A stretch of DNA of 64,000 bases, taken from Macrothele yani. Its lineage: Eukaryota > Arthropoda > Arachnida > Araneae > Macrothelidae. Of the stretch, positions 33,569 to 45,143 are shown in pieces. The stretch is from assembly GCA_039090855.1 (NCBI GenBank), contig CM076995.1, forward strand, positions 119,920,270 to 119,984,269, written 5' to 3'. The first letter of the stretch is position 1. Every line of letters begins with the position of its first letter. The notes under the pieces are model-generated. The model saw nothing but the letters and a program-made list of their open reading frames with translations. It did not search any database and was not told the DNA's origin. The position numbers and the translations under genes are program-made.

Positions 33569-34082
33569 TATTAACAAACCATTCAAAGGATTCATGAGGG
33601 AGAAGTGGAATAGCTGGATGCAGTTTCCAGATTTTCATGAGACTCCAACAGGAAGAAGCCTAGTATTTCAAAAATGTATGAATGGGTTAAAGCATCATGG
33701 GATGCAGTGAAATGAGGAGGTGTCATAAAATCATTCAAGAAATGTGGCATTAGTAATGCTTTTGACGGTTCTAAGGATGATGAATTGTTTGAAGACAGCG
33801 GTAGTTCGGTTTCTGAGAGTGAAGATGATGATGAGTAAAACATTCAAAGGTAACCATAAACCATATTGTTCTTTGCATTTTTGTTGTTGTTGTTTTTGTA
33901 CTCGAACATTCTTTGTTTTTGTACCTAAAACATCTTACACACTAATTGTTAGAAAAGTACAGTACTTTATTTTTCAATAAAGTAAATTAGAAATGTACTA
34001 TTTTTTTTTTTTTTTTAATGTGGTGCATTTTATACGCCGGCAAATACAATCTTTACATTCACATTGCAGTTTTGTGTGTATA

Positions 34083-35165
34083 TTTTATCGATTATGAAAA
34101 AGCCTTTGATTCGGTGAAACCATCAGCAGTTACAATGGCTCTGAAATCCTGCGGTATTGAAGATGCATACATTAATATTATTAATAACATCTATGAAAAT
34201 GCAAGTGCAAAGATTGGGCTGTTTGAAAATACAACACACATAAAAATTGGAAAGGGAGTGAGACAAGGTGACACCATATTTCCGAAGCTCTTTAATGCCA
34301 CATTGGAAAATGTCTTTCAATCACTGAACTGGGAAAACAAAGGGATAAAGATTAATGGAGATTATCTAACCCACCTTCGTTTTGCTGATGACATAGTCAT
34401 TTTTGCAACTACCCCATCAGAGCTGCAGATTATGATCCAGGAACTTCCTGACAAGAGTAAAGAAGTGGGATTAAAAATGAACTTTCAGAAGACAAAAGTG
34501 ATGTTCAATGCTTTTACAAGAAATGAAGATTTATCGATTGATGGAGAAAAGCTGGAGATAACAGGCACATACGTTTATCTTGGACAGCAGATATCAAGTG
34601 AGGGTCACATTGATGAAGAAATTAATCGGCGTACAAAACTTGCCTGGAGAGCTTTTGGAAGAAACAACATAATTTTCAAGAGCAATATGCCATTATGTCT
34701 TAAAAGAAAAGTGTTTGATCAATGCATCCTTCCAGTGCTTACGTATGGTGCAGAGACGTGGACCTTAACTAAAAGAGACATACAAAGGCTGCAGACAACT
34801 CAAAGCAGCATGGAGAGGTGCATGCTTGGTGTAACCAGGAGAGATAAGAAGAGGAACTTGTGGATCCAAAAATGATAAGAGTGGAAGACATCATGATCAG
34901 AGTTAAATCCCTGAAATGGCAATGGGCTGGACATACTGCCAGAAGGACAGACCATCGACGGACAGCCGAAATTTTAGATTGGATTCCAAGGGACAGGAAA
35001 AGACCCTGAAGAAGACCACATGGGAGATGGGTGGATGAAATTTGAAAGTATGCAGGAGTGACATGGAGGAGACTGGCACAAGACAGACCGTTGTGGAGGA
35101 AACTTGGGGAGACCTTCGTCCAGCAGTGGATTGATAATGGTTGACAATGATGATGATGATGATTA
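34083..35165 (+). mobile_element. LINE family A, copy A3, 5'-truncated
   Basis: Begins at the RT catalytic block (FIDYEKAFDSV) and matches 52743-53824 of the full-length copy at very high identity, including FADDIVIF. It ends in the same (TGA)n tail. The ORF stops at about 34873 because one A is missing in ATCCAAAAATGATAAG relative to the intact copy; two further TGA stops follow (CTGAAGAAG, TTTGAAAG). It sits just outside the pogo right end. Confidence 0.93.
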
Positions 35166-35569
35166 TGAAATCTTTCCAGTATCTACGGTTTCTTTTAGAG
35201 AAGTTCCTTACATATAAAGGGTTTGAGTAACTAGTACCAGCACCTAAGCAAAATAGTGTCAATAAAAAGTAAAATCAATTAATATCTACCAATGCATAAT
35301 AATGTATGTAATAATTACAATTTTTTTATGAAAAATATATAACCCCCTCCACAAACTGCCACATACACTGGAAAAATAACCAAATTATTTAATATATAGT
35401 GGAAGCCTGTAATAATGCTGGTATATTGGGACAAGGTGATAACTGTGGTATATCGGAATATGAGTATTTGTCTGTGCATGTATTTTGTTTGGGGGACACA
35501 ATTGAACCCGTGTTATACCCTATTTTGCGGTAGAAGTGGCTGTGTTATATCCAGCTTCCACTGTATTTT

Positions 35570-35802
35570 TTTTTTTTTTTTTTTTTTTTGGTTTATTGGA
35601 GGTTTAACGACCACCGTGAGCAACTCAAATGGGCTATAAGCAGTCGCCCGTCCCTAATTTAGGGTCACTGGTTCCAGGGAAGGGAGAGAGCCAGTGCCGT
35701 AAGACAAACACAACATCCATGCCTCACCGGGATTCGAACCCAGACCCCGTTCGGACGAATGATCAGAGGCCATCGCTTAGACCACTGCGCCACCGGGGCG
35801 GC
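35570..35802 (-). repeat. tRNA-derived SINE, copy S2
   Basis: Same family as S1, reverse orientation, starting with a poly-T run of about 20 (A-tail) and ending with the tRNA-like head. TSD CCACTGTATTTT at 35558-35569 and 35803-35814. Confidence 0.95.
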
Positions 35803-36089
35803 CCACTGTATTTTCAAATCATCTGCTGTTTAAAAAATACCTTTATATAATTTAATGCAAATTGCTTTTCAGAATTTTTATTGCCTTGTACCCTGAATGG
35901 GTTTACTAGCCACCAGATACACAATCAGACCCTGGTGTATATTAGTGCACAATGAAATCGGTGGCTCATGATTGTGTAAACCCAACTGAGTCTGTCTCCT
36001 TCCACAGGAGATTAAAGAGAGAAATAAATAACTGCTTCTCATTGTACATTCTTTGTTCTTATGATATGAATAATTCAAACTCTTTTTTA

Positions 36090-36277
36090 TTATTATTCAG
36101 TGTTTAACAACTACCATAAGCAGTCATCTGCCTCTAATTTTGAGGCTCTGGTTTCTGGGAAGGGAAAGAGCTAGTGCTGTAGGGCAAACACACCACCTGG
36201 AATCAAACCTGGGCACAACTCAAATAAGAACTAGACAGAAACCAGTGCCTCTGACCATTTAGTCACACAGGCTGCTA
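36090..36277 (-). repeat. Old, degraded SINE copy S5
   Basis: Reverse-strand remnant of the same SINE: TTTAACAACTACCATAAGCAG, CTAATTTTGAGGCTCTGGTT, GGGAAGGGAAAGAGCTAGTG and a decayed box B (AATCAAACCTGGG) follow the SINE order but are much more diverged than the other copies. Confidence 0.8.
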
Positions 36278-36689
36278 ATTCAAGCTTGATTCATTTCAAT
36301 GTCTAAGACTAATAAGAAAATAACATTACTAAAATGCAAAGAAAATGTATCTAAGAATGAAATAATGTTACTAAATGCAACCATTTCCTATTAAAAAGAC
36401 AATTTTACATCACAAAAAAAAAAGTGCTGTTGTGGTTTAGTAATGCCATGCTGTGTCGTAAGGTCCTGAAAATATGGAATTCTTGACTATGATGTACCTC
36501 ACGTTACACATGACACTGACCAAGAAACAAAAAAGCTGAACTTTTTAACCGAATGTAAACTCGGAACATGCGATGAGAAAGTGTGAATTTATTTATGTAA
36601 ATATTAAACTGGAGCACATCACTATATTCACAATATAAAATTATTGAATTCAAAACAAAATATGGTTTTAAGACACATTTTTTGTTTTG

Positions 36690-37330
36690 TTATGCTTGCC
36701 AGAACATTAGCTTTTGGAAATCGTTGCCCTCAGTTTCATACCGAAATACAAAGTTTTACACAATAAAATCATATTTAACGACAATACTGAGCAGAGACAA
36801 CATTGTGAGAAAAAAGAAATTATGATTACGGGGAAAATCCAGGCATGAAAGTGTTCATGGCAGAAAAAGGCTGAACTTTTCCCACATAGGAATATGCAAA
36901 AATAATTAACATTTCAGCATTTATTAACTACCCTTGAAGCCCCATATATGCATTTATGAAAGCCATAAAATTGTCTAACATTTCTTTAGGAACGAATAAG
37001 AATTTTATTTTAGTCAGTGTGCTTACATCAAACCTACAATGCAAATCCCATATTTATATACTGATCTAATTTGTTTTATTGCAATTATTGAATTTCTGCA
37101 TCGATCTCAGGAACTCCCCGGATGACTTCCAGAAAGGCGGAATTCTTCCACCCCTGAAAATCTTTATTCCATTTTTGGAAGTTTTGTAAGACAAAATGCT
37201 GTTCTCAGTTGGGAGAAACGAACCCCCCCCCCCCCGGCCTTCCCATTAATAATAAAAAAAAATTGCATTGATCTCGAGAATGACCCTAATGTCCGCAGAG
37301 GAATCTCATGTATGTATACTTCACCAGAAA
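36690..37330 (+). repeat. Unclassified dispersed repeat X, copy X1
   Basis: Shares an ordered series of blocks with 42750-42990 and 47690-48180: TTGGAAAT-GTTGCC, GAAATACAAA, ACAATAAAAT, AC-ATACTGAGCAGAG, GAAATTATGATTACGGG, TTTTTGGAAGTTTTG, a C-run, GCATTGATCTCGAGAATGAC and GGAATCTCATG. No ORF or terminal repeat is recognised. Confidence 0.6.
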
Positions 37331-38157
37331 TTTAAATTTCTTGGCTTTAATCAGATTTTTTAAAGTTTTCATTAGTTGAAGGGTTCACTTCTTCAACTTT
37401 TCCTCTTGTCCTTTCCATTTGTGAGGCTTTTTCTACTTGCTCATAGTGAAAACCTTTACACTTCATAATAATTCAAAAGCAAATATGAATGGTAGTAATA
37501 AAAAGTGAAAGAATAGAAATAAAAATGAATGAAAGTATGCTTATGCACCTTGTAATGGCATTTAATATTGCATACTATACTACCAAGAAGCCATTCATGG
37601 ATATGGTTGAGTCTTCTAGCATTTGCAGAAAAACTTACAGGTGAATGTGGTGTAACAATACGCAAGAAAGATTCAACACACACATTTTACAAACCAAGTA
37701 GCTTAAGAGAAGTGTTAAAATTGCCATTTATTTTTACTTGATAGACCTAGAGATAAGTGCAATACTAAAGAAATATAACTGTATGCAAGATACATTGAAA
37801 ATAAAGACTAAGGAATCATTTTGGAGGGAATTATTGCACTGGAAAACAATACAGCTGTGAGTGCGAGCAGTCTTGCAGCTACTGATAATTACTTCAGTGA
37901 AGAGTGGTGTCAATGGAGAAATCAAAAGTAGCTAGTAGAGCTTGGAACAGATGGATTACCAAAATTAACTGGAATGATAAATGGTTTACCTGCAAAATTG
38001 ACATGACAAAAATGTTTACAAAATTGAAATTAAAAAAGAGGGGGGATTTGAGTGATATGAAATGTTAAGAAACCAAAGAGTTTGCCATATATTCTAGTAT
38101 CCCATAAACTGATGGGAGAAATTAACCATAGAAAACAAACAAATTCAAATAGCAATA
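37331..38157. other. No gene recognised
   Basis: AT-rich sequence with short chance ORFs only, between repeat X1 and the Tigger-like element. Confidence 0.4.
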
Positions 38158-39928
38158 CAGTAGAGCCCGCTTATAACGAGCCCATACTGAGCGAGATTGT
38201 TTTTAGCAAGCAGAATTCAATGAAATCCCCAGATTTAACGATGGAAAGAAAAGCTAAGATGATCAATTTCAACAAGTGAAGTAACAGAATTTAATGAAAT
38301 TCCAATTTTAATAAGGAAGAGAAAACCTGCTGTGCACTGTCCTGCAATGGAAATGGTAGCATACAGGATTCTTGGTGTGCTAGTGGAAGAATGTTGATAG
38401 CAAAGTACAAAGTAATAGGAAGGGACTGCATCAAATGCTCAACAAGCTAATTGTGCAAAAGAATCTCCGGTAGGGAAAAAGAATATGGGCAGGGTTCATG
38501 CACATGCATTAAGTGGATTTCTGGGTGATTGCAAAGGAATAGGGAATTAATAAAAACAGGAGACAATTCCTGGAATTGTGTCTATTGTCCCTTTAGCCTC
38601 CAAGTGTGTGTTGCATTGGGAAGATTGGTGCTGCTTTTGCTTCGTGTGACATTAAACAGTAGTCAATCCCCCATAATTAAGTAGGAAATCATAAACTTTT
38701 ATAAGTGGCAAAATGTCTAACAGAGCCACCATTAATGAGCTAAAATTTTTTGCCATGTTATGATATATAGGTATATGTAATACAAGTGTATATGCATTGT
38801 CAGGTCCTGCTGAGTTCAATCTGCCACTAGGCCTTATGGAATCCGAATTTCTCAAACGGGTCTGATGTAGGTTCTTTTGAGTGCCGTCGAGTTAAACTCG
38901 ATCGTTGAAAAACAAACTGGAACTATAAGTCAGTAATTACTTCAGCTCACAACAATGAATAATTCCAATAGCAAATCCTTGGTTAGACGAAACACAATTT
39001 AATAGATGAAAGAATAAGTTACGTTCGATTGGCTATCTCCATGTGCCAACAGGTTTCCAGCTAGTGAACACTTCACTATCTCACCGATATCCCAGAAGAC
39101 CCTCCGCCACGTGGACTTGAGTCGTTCCGTCAAAAACTCCGGTCGATCTCTTATCGCTGAAAAAGCCCCGACTATTCCGTCAGTGAAAACGTTAAACCCA
39201 GAGAGGTCTAACCGACACTCTCTGCTTTAAAACACGACGTCCAACCCTGTGGAAGGTGAAACATGAAAAGCCTCCTTAGCGAACGTGTTGCTTCCTCTTA
39301 TATCCTTAATCTTCTCCCCGCCGCCCCGGTGGCGCAGTGGTCTAAGGCGTTGGCCTCTGATCATTCGTCCGTAAGGGGTCCGGGTTCGAATCCCGGTCAG
39401 GCATGGATGTTGTGTTTGTCTTTCGGCACTGGCTCTCTCCCTTCCCTGGAACCAGTGACCCTAAATTAGGGACGGGCGACTGCTTATAGCCCATTGAGTT
39501 GCTCATGGTGGTTGTTAAACCTCCAATCAAAAAAAAAAAAATCTTCTCCCCTCCCCCCTTCTGCCTCTGGAAATCCTATTGGCGTGGAGTTAGCCGTTCA
39601 CCGGAAGTGGTGACCTTTGACCTATACATCAGACCTCATTGATGTCAACAGATCTTGCTTGTCACGTGCTTCGTTCGGTGTTACACAATCCGTCATACAA
39701 AGGAAACGTACCACGTGCGTTTGAATTTATATTACATTGCCTTTGAAATGAGAAATAATTACAGAAAACATTACTACATGAAAATGAATTAGTGGGGGCC
39801 CGACTCCGTCACCTTACATGCATATTGTTATATAAACATATTTTGACATGGTGGGCTTTTTCACTCCGAAACGGATTTAATGAGGATTTCCTTCATCCCG
39901 AGCTCCTCGTTATAAACATATTCTACTG
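38158..39928. mobile_element. Tigger/pogo-like non-autonomous element, 1.8 kb
   Basis: Left end CAGTAGAGCCCGCTTATAAC and right end (reverse) CAGTAGAATATGTTTATAAC, each flanked by TA (38156-38157, 39929-39930). CAGTAG plus TTATAACGAG is the hallmark of Tigger-like ends. No transposase is seen. The interior has a GC-richer block (38860-39830, possibly a separate LTR-like insertion) and SINE S3. Confidence 0.8.
39320..39540 (+). repeat. tRNA-derived SINE, copy S3
   Basis: The most complete head of the family (GCCGCCCCGGTGGCGCAGTG) through box B, body and A-tail. TSD ATCTTCTCCCC at 39309-39319 and 39541-39551, exact. Confidence 0.96.
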
Positions 39929-40276
39929 TATTTAATGCTGATTATGTATGTCATATCAATACACTCCAGAAAACTAAACTTTCTGGAATGCGTACTCGTA
40001 AAAATAAAAAATAAAAAAAAATAAAAAATAAAAAAAGGGAGGGAAAGCCAACTCATCATTTAGGCAAATAATTTACAAATGAACGACCCCGTAATAAAAT
40101 CCAGTATGTTTTATAACTATGTTGTTTTGAAGTGAAATGATGTTACATTTAACTGAAATGTCAATCAAAAACTAATAAAATGCATTTTATTCTAAATATT
40201 TAGAAAATATATACATATAATTAATTTAAATGGCTACAGTAAAAACTGATGTAAAATAGAAGTTTATACAAAAAGC

Positions 40277-40282
40277 TTTATT
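40277..40282 (-). promoter_or_regulatory. RFC3: Poly(A) signal AATAAA of RFC3
   Basis: AATAAA on the minus strand, about 52 nt downstream of the RFC3 stop codon, within CTAAATAAAGC. A suitable distance for 3' end formation of a short 3' UTR. Confidence 0.6.
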
Positions 40283-40333
40283 TAGCAGAATTTGTGAATT
40301 TATATAGCAGTCAGATACATATACACAAAAGCA

Positions 40334-40522
40334 TCAAAATACATCAGCAATACTCATTTCAAGGAACTGTTTGTAAATTGCCATGAATTTTGCCACAAAA
40401 GCTTCAATATGATAAATAGCTTTACTTCCAAGTTGCAAGCGATGCTCATAAAAGGCAGCAAGCTGAGTCACTTCTCCTTTCAACTGACCATCACAATTGG
40501 AAACTAGCTCTTTTAACAATCC
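40334..40522 (-). CDS. RFC3: Last exon of replication factor C subunit 3
   Basis: Encodes GLLKELVSNCDGQLKGEVTQ, HRLQLGSKAIYHIEAFVAKF and a short divergent end, stop TGA 40334-40336. This is the highly conserved C-terminal collar-domain helix bundle of RFC3, a small subunit of the clamp loader that opens and loads PCNA onto primed DNA in the nucleus. A T18 tract and TTACAG precede GGA, giving a phase-0 acceptor exactly where the conserved domain starts. There are no disruptions, so a functional host gene is likely. Upstream exons should lie at higher coordinates on the minus strand; none was recognised within this window, so the intron may be long or exon matches too short to see. The main anchor for identifying the organism. 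Confidence 0.95.
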   Translation of the reverse strand, partial: GLLKELVSNCDGQLKGEVTQLAAFYEHRLQLGSKAIYHIEAFVAKFMAIYKQFLEMSIADVF

Positions 40523-42025
40523 CTGTAAAAAAAAAAAAAAAAAAGGTGTTCCAGAGTGACAGAATGAATGAGGGTAGGTAAAAAACAATACATTCATGGA
40601 AAACATTATTTCCCTCTCACTTTAATAAATATTTTGCACTTTCAAGTTAAAAAAAGAATTACAAAATGAGTAGTCATTATCTTCTCACATTCCCGTAAAT
40701 AAAAAACAGGACCTATTACACACCTCTTATTAAAAAAAAAGCAAAAAACAACTGCTCTCTATTACAGTGCAATGACATCTTTCATTTGTACACATACTTC
40801 TTTTTTCTCATATTAACACACTGCCCTATTTAAAACACATGATGATCTTAGAATTGGTTGGGTCACCTATGCCATTTCTCCCTGATGCTGTTTCTCCAGC
40901 TACTATGCTCAAAACTATATACAAGGGTTAGACAGAACAATGTGAACTCCTAGGAAAAGAAGGTTTTACGTACCTAAGAAGGTGTGGGACCAAACTTTTT
41001 ATACTAGGACTTTTTTCAATATATAATTTTTGACTTTGAAGATATAACAAATTATAGCCAAGTGTATATACTACTTCATTAATTGTTCATACCAAAATAT
41101 TCAATGCTTTTCTTTGGCTCACATTTGGCAGCTATTCAATATCACTGTCAATACTGTTTAATATACAGGTACTGAGAAGAAAAAGTAATCTGATATTTTC
41201 AGGGCTTAAAATTCAAATTTGAAATGGAAGGGAGTCTCCCCACCTGTGTTTGTAAATGGAGTGGATTGAAAATTTTTGGTGGGGAGTTTTGAATATGTGA
41301 CTTAATAATATTACAAGACTGGGAAAACAGTATTAATTTTTTGAACAATATCAGCTATACTTAATTTAAAAAAACAGGTGAATCAGATAAAAAAATTTAC
41401 TACATTCAATCAAATACAAAATACTATGATTTATTTTACAAAAACAGAGTAGTTCGTTTTGCAGTACATTCATATCATCAAATTGTGCCTGAATTATTTG
41501 TGTCTGTCTTTGATTCCTTTCCACAGTTAGCAAGCTTTGATCAGTTTTTTTTTTCTAAGGGTTTATTTCTGGCCCAATTTCAGAAACATGCATTAAGAGT
41601 TTTGTTACTCAATGAATCTCTGAATTTGGACTTCTGTTTTATGTGCTAAAATCACGTTCACGTGGTACATTTCTTTAACATAACACAATGCCTACTTGCA
41701 GAAGAACCTTTGACACTAATGGAAATGTGTGATGTTTGCTCATAAAACTTAATAAACTTTGGAAATTGGCACATATACTTTTCATTCTTTACAGCTATGT
41801 TTGAATAGCGTATATACCATAACTGAATTTTCATTAAATTTTGAAAAAAAAAAAAAAAAAAAAAAAAAAAACTTGTCTGCAAGGCTTTTGAAAGACTGTA
41901 CGGAAACTTGTGTGTATGTTGCTTTATAGATTCAGGTTCTACGCACTCAAACTTCAAAAGAGTTCCATTGTGGAGGAAGGAAATTTGCAGGTCCATCTCA
42001 GCCACAAAAGGTGAAATAAACCTTC
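40523..42025 (-). other. RFC3 intron start, no exon seen
   Basis: AT-rich, with an A31 run at about 41843-41871 and polypyrimidine stretches. No further RFC3 exon or repeat was recognised. Confidence 0.45.
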
Positions 42026-42257
42026 TTTTTTTTTTTTTTTTTTTTTTTGATTGGAGGTTTAACGACCACCGTGAGCAACTCAATGGGCTATAAGCAGTCG
42101 CCCGTCCCTAATTTAGGGTCACTGGTTCCAGGGAAGGGAGAGAGCCAGTGCCGTAAGACAAACACAACATCCATGCCTCACCGGGATTCGAACCCGGACC
42201 CCAGACGGACGAATGATCAGAGGCCAGCGCCTTAGACCACTGCGCCACCGGGGCGGC
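42026..42257 (-). repeat. tRNA-derived SINE, copy S4
   Basis: Reverse orientation, poly-T tail at 42026-42048, head ending CACCGGGGCGGC. TSD GAAATAAACCTTC (13 bp) at 42013-42025 and 42258-42270, exact. Inserted in the presumed RFC3 intron. Confidence 0.96.
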
Positions 42258-42473
42258 GAAATAAACCTTCACTTGACATTGTTATGTGCAAGTTTTAGCA
42301 TTACAAGGGTCAACTAATTTATCATTTTTGAACATGTTTCCCTTCAACTCTGAAAACAATATATTTTTTTAAATACTACGATATGTTTGCGGTTCAAATA
42401 CTCGAGACTTGGTTGATTCAACCATTTTTCTGTTATGAGGAATGCCAGTTTTTTACTTTGCAACTATTTATGA

Positions 42474-42637
42474 GAATATTCTAGTGGGATAATGCTTACT
42501 TAGGCATTCCGTTTCTAGCGATTATTCACTTTTCACGCACGTTTCAGGTCTTCGTTGATGCTATTGTCCTATTGTCCGCTGTATATATAATCGCTAGAAA
42601 CGGAATGCCCAAGTAAGCATTATCCAACTAGAATATT
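42474..42637. repeat. 164-bp foldback element
   Basis: Arms 42474-42525 and 42587-42637 are reverse complements over about 51 bp with only a few mismatches (core AATGCTTACTT-GGCATTCCG), around a ~60-bp spacer. Typical of a foldback MITE; no other copy noticed in the window. Confidence 0.85.
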
Positions 42638-42749
42638 TCCAAGTTTTTTAAATAATGCACGTAAAAATGAATAGTAGCATTTCCCGATCGATTTCTAAGT
42701 CGGAATATGAACTGTTAATATGTATTTATGAGAAGTAAAATAACATAAC

Positions 42750-42990
42750 ATCACATACACAAAAAAATATGATTACGGAAAAATCTTTGCTTCGTCTGAC
42801 TTCCGTTTTCGGAACGTTTTCCTAAATTTTCAAGCTAAAACACAATAAGTTATTGAACAAAATTATATTTTACGATAATACTGAGCGGAGGGAATATTGC
42901 TAGAAAAATAATTAGGATTAATGATTAAATCTGCACTTCATCTAACTTCCGTTTTCAAAAGTTCTGAAAGACGAAACTCCATCCCTAGCT
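42750..42990 (+). repeat. Unclassified dispersed repeat X, copy X2
   Basis: GATTACGGAAAAATC, CTGACTTCCGTTTTCGGAA, TTTTCAAGCTAAAACACAAT, ATATTTTACGATAATACTGA and GCGGAGGGAATATTGC align in order with X1 and X3. Ends at the left terminus of hAT-D. Confidence 0.55.
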
Positions 42991-45143
42991 GAAAAATGTC
43001 CTCTCCACACCATACTTGCCAACTTTTATGAATTATCCATAAAATTTATGGATTGCTCGATCGAAATATTTCAATCCCCTGCAACCATCCAATTAGGTTT
43101 TCTACCAGACCTTACGAGTACTGTGTCACACAATGATGTCATCTTTGACTCGCCGACTTTGTGCGGTAGCTCTCTCTACAGGAGAGCTCAAGTGACATGA
43201 CGACGCTAGATGCACGCGCAGAGTCTGTGACGGTGGCTGTCGCATTTTGTATTTCAGTCCCTGTAGATGCTAGTTCATCGTAGCAGTTGATTGGTCTTTT
43301 CTCGGGAGGGAAATCACAGCCAATGAAAGAGAAGGGTAAAATCTGCGTGCACAGAGTTGAGAAATGTTGTAGCAGCAAAAGAATACTTTCTTATGTGTGT
43401 TGTTTTTAGTGTGTGGTGTTTCTTTGTTGTAGAGTTGAAGTACCGGGAGGAGCGAGTTGTTAGTTTAACTTTTATGCAAATCTATAAAGATTAGTACTAA
43501 GATTAAGCCATCTCAAAGTTATTTTCGAACTTTTAAGGAAGCATACACCGCAAAGTTCCAATGTATCAGGAAATCTAATAAAGGTGTAAAATTTTTATTT
43601 TGTGACATTTGCCAAAACGATTTTAACATTGCCCACGGAGGCAGAAATTATATTTTACGTCATGTAAATGGTCCCAAACGCAAAGGTAATGTGAAGTGTA
43701 CTGATAGTAACTCCAAACTGACTACGTTTTTTAAAACATTGGACAATAGTCAAGGAGATGTAACTCGTGCCAAATTATTGTTTACATCTTTTTTTATAGA
43801 ACACAACGTGCCACTCAGTGCTGCCAGCCATGCTGGTCCACTTTTTGGCAGATGTTTCCAAAAGATGAAACTGCCAAACGTTATGGCTGTGGGAAAACCA
43901 AAACAACGGCGATTGCACGAAATGGCTTTGGGTCAAACTTCCGCTGTTGTGAAACTTTTACAAGAAGGACCATTTTCTGCAGCATGTAATGGAAGTCATG
44001 AAAGTGATTTCAAACTATCCGATTATCGCAAGTTATTTTAACCCTAATATCTAGGGCTTATTGAGAGTACTCTACTTTCAATTCCAAATTTGGTTGGAAA
44101 TTCTACAGGCAAAAATATCAGTTCTCTCATTGTAGCTGAGTTTGAGAAGCTAAAGATTCCTATAGAACATTGCATAGCATTTAGTACAGATAAATGCTGC
44201 TGTCATGCAAGGAAAGAAAAATGGTGTAATTTCATTTTTGATGAGAAAACAGCAAAATATTATATGTATTGGATGTTGCTGCCATCTAATAAACCTTGCT
44301 TCAGAGAAGGGTGCAGCAACTGTGCCTGTCAAAGTGGATGAAGTTCTGATTGACATCTTTTATTACCTCAGAAAGAGTGTCAATCATAAAGAAGCACTTA
44401 AAAGTTTTCAAGAACTGTATGGCAAAGAGGCCCAAAAGATATTAAAGCATGTGTGTGTACACGCTGGCTTTCCCTTGGCCAAAGTTTAACTCGTTTAGTG
44501 AACCAATGGGATGCGCTAACAAGCTATTTTAGAGAAGCAATCAATTTAAAGTCTTCTAGCTTGTCTGCTTCTCTGTCTTTCTACAAGATACCCAAGATTT
44601 CTGAGAAGAAAAAGCCTACAACTAAAGTTAAGAAAGATGAAAAACAGATAAAGAAAAAAGCAGGCAATTTATCTGCAAGTAAGGAAGATTTCAAAGTATC
44701 TAACAAAAGAAAAAAATCATGTGCTGAGATGCATCCACCAAGGAAAAGTAAAACCAAACAGAGTGCAGTTTTAATTGAGGAAGAAAAGATTTTCATGTTT
44801 TTATCATATGATATAAACAAGGCATACAGCTTATTCCTTTTGGGTGTGATACCTATATTTGAGAAAACCAATACTCTCTTGCAATCTTCATCACCACAAA
44901 TATATAGGCTTCAAGAGCTTTTGCTAGATTTGTTAAAATAACTCTTTTCAAAGTTTGTAAATCCTTCAGAAATTAAAGGAAGGGTGCTTATAGAAGTGAA
45001 TTTCCACTCTCCTTGTCATAAAGACAATCAAAATTTGGTAATAGGGAATGCAATAACAAATCTAGTTTCAAAGCTATCATAAGAGGAGCAGCAGATGTTT
45101 TATTCTGCTGTTGTGAAGTACTTTGTGACAACCTGTGATTATA

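Larger units (their letters stand above)
23281..33838 (+). pseudogene. pogo transposase, four separated segments
   Basis: Segment 1 (about 23300-23477) is the CENP-B-like HTH (AFKHKVIQSAKK, MIHTWRKQ). Segment 2 (23850-23945) is LEDLKTWVLEQRRAGISVST. Segment 3 (32384-33005) carries GSTSWC, then MPVEHEYKVIEFHRYII, NMDEVPLTLDV (catalytic Asp) and IPGGLTSQLQPVE. Segment 4 (from 33569) is INKPFKGFMREKW and the acidic tail GISNAFDGSKDDE...SESEDDDE, stop at about 33838. Segment edges coincide with the insertion TSDs. Internal stops also exist. This is the DDE_1 transposase class related to POGK/Tigger. Confidence 0.85.
22822..34048 (+). mobile_element. pogo-type DNA transposon, opened by three insertions
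   Basis: TIR CCGTATTTGCCGGCGTATAA at 22822, preceded by TA, and its reverse complement TTATACGCCGGCAAATAC at 34029-34046. Pogo transposase segments in order lie at 23281-23477, 23850-23945, 32384-33005 and 33569-33838. Each gap is a delimited insertion (372-bp unit, hAT-C, mariner). Net length without them is about 1.9 kb. A subterminal inverted copy of the TIR (GGGTGCGTCTTACACTCCGG) follows the left end. Confidence 0.85.

Noticed and set aside
33592..33843. Ser/Leu-rich minus-strand ORF
   Set aside because: Antisense of the acidic pogo transposase tail.
38860..39830. Possible solo LTR (minus sense starting TGTAAGGTGACGGAG, ending CCTACA)
   Set aside because: Ends look LTR-like but no TSD, poly(A) signal or primer-binding site could be confirmed; noted only as GC-richer filler of the Tigger-like element.
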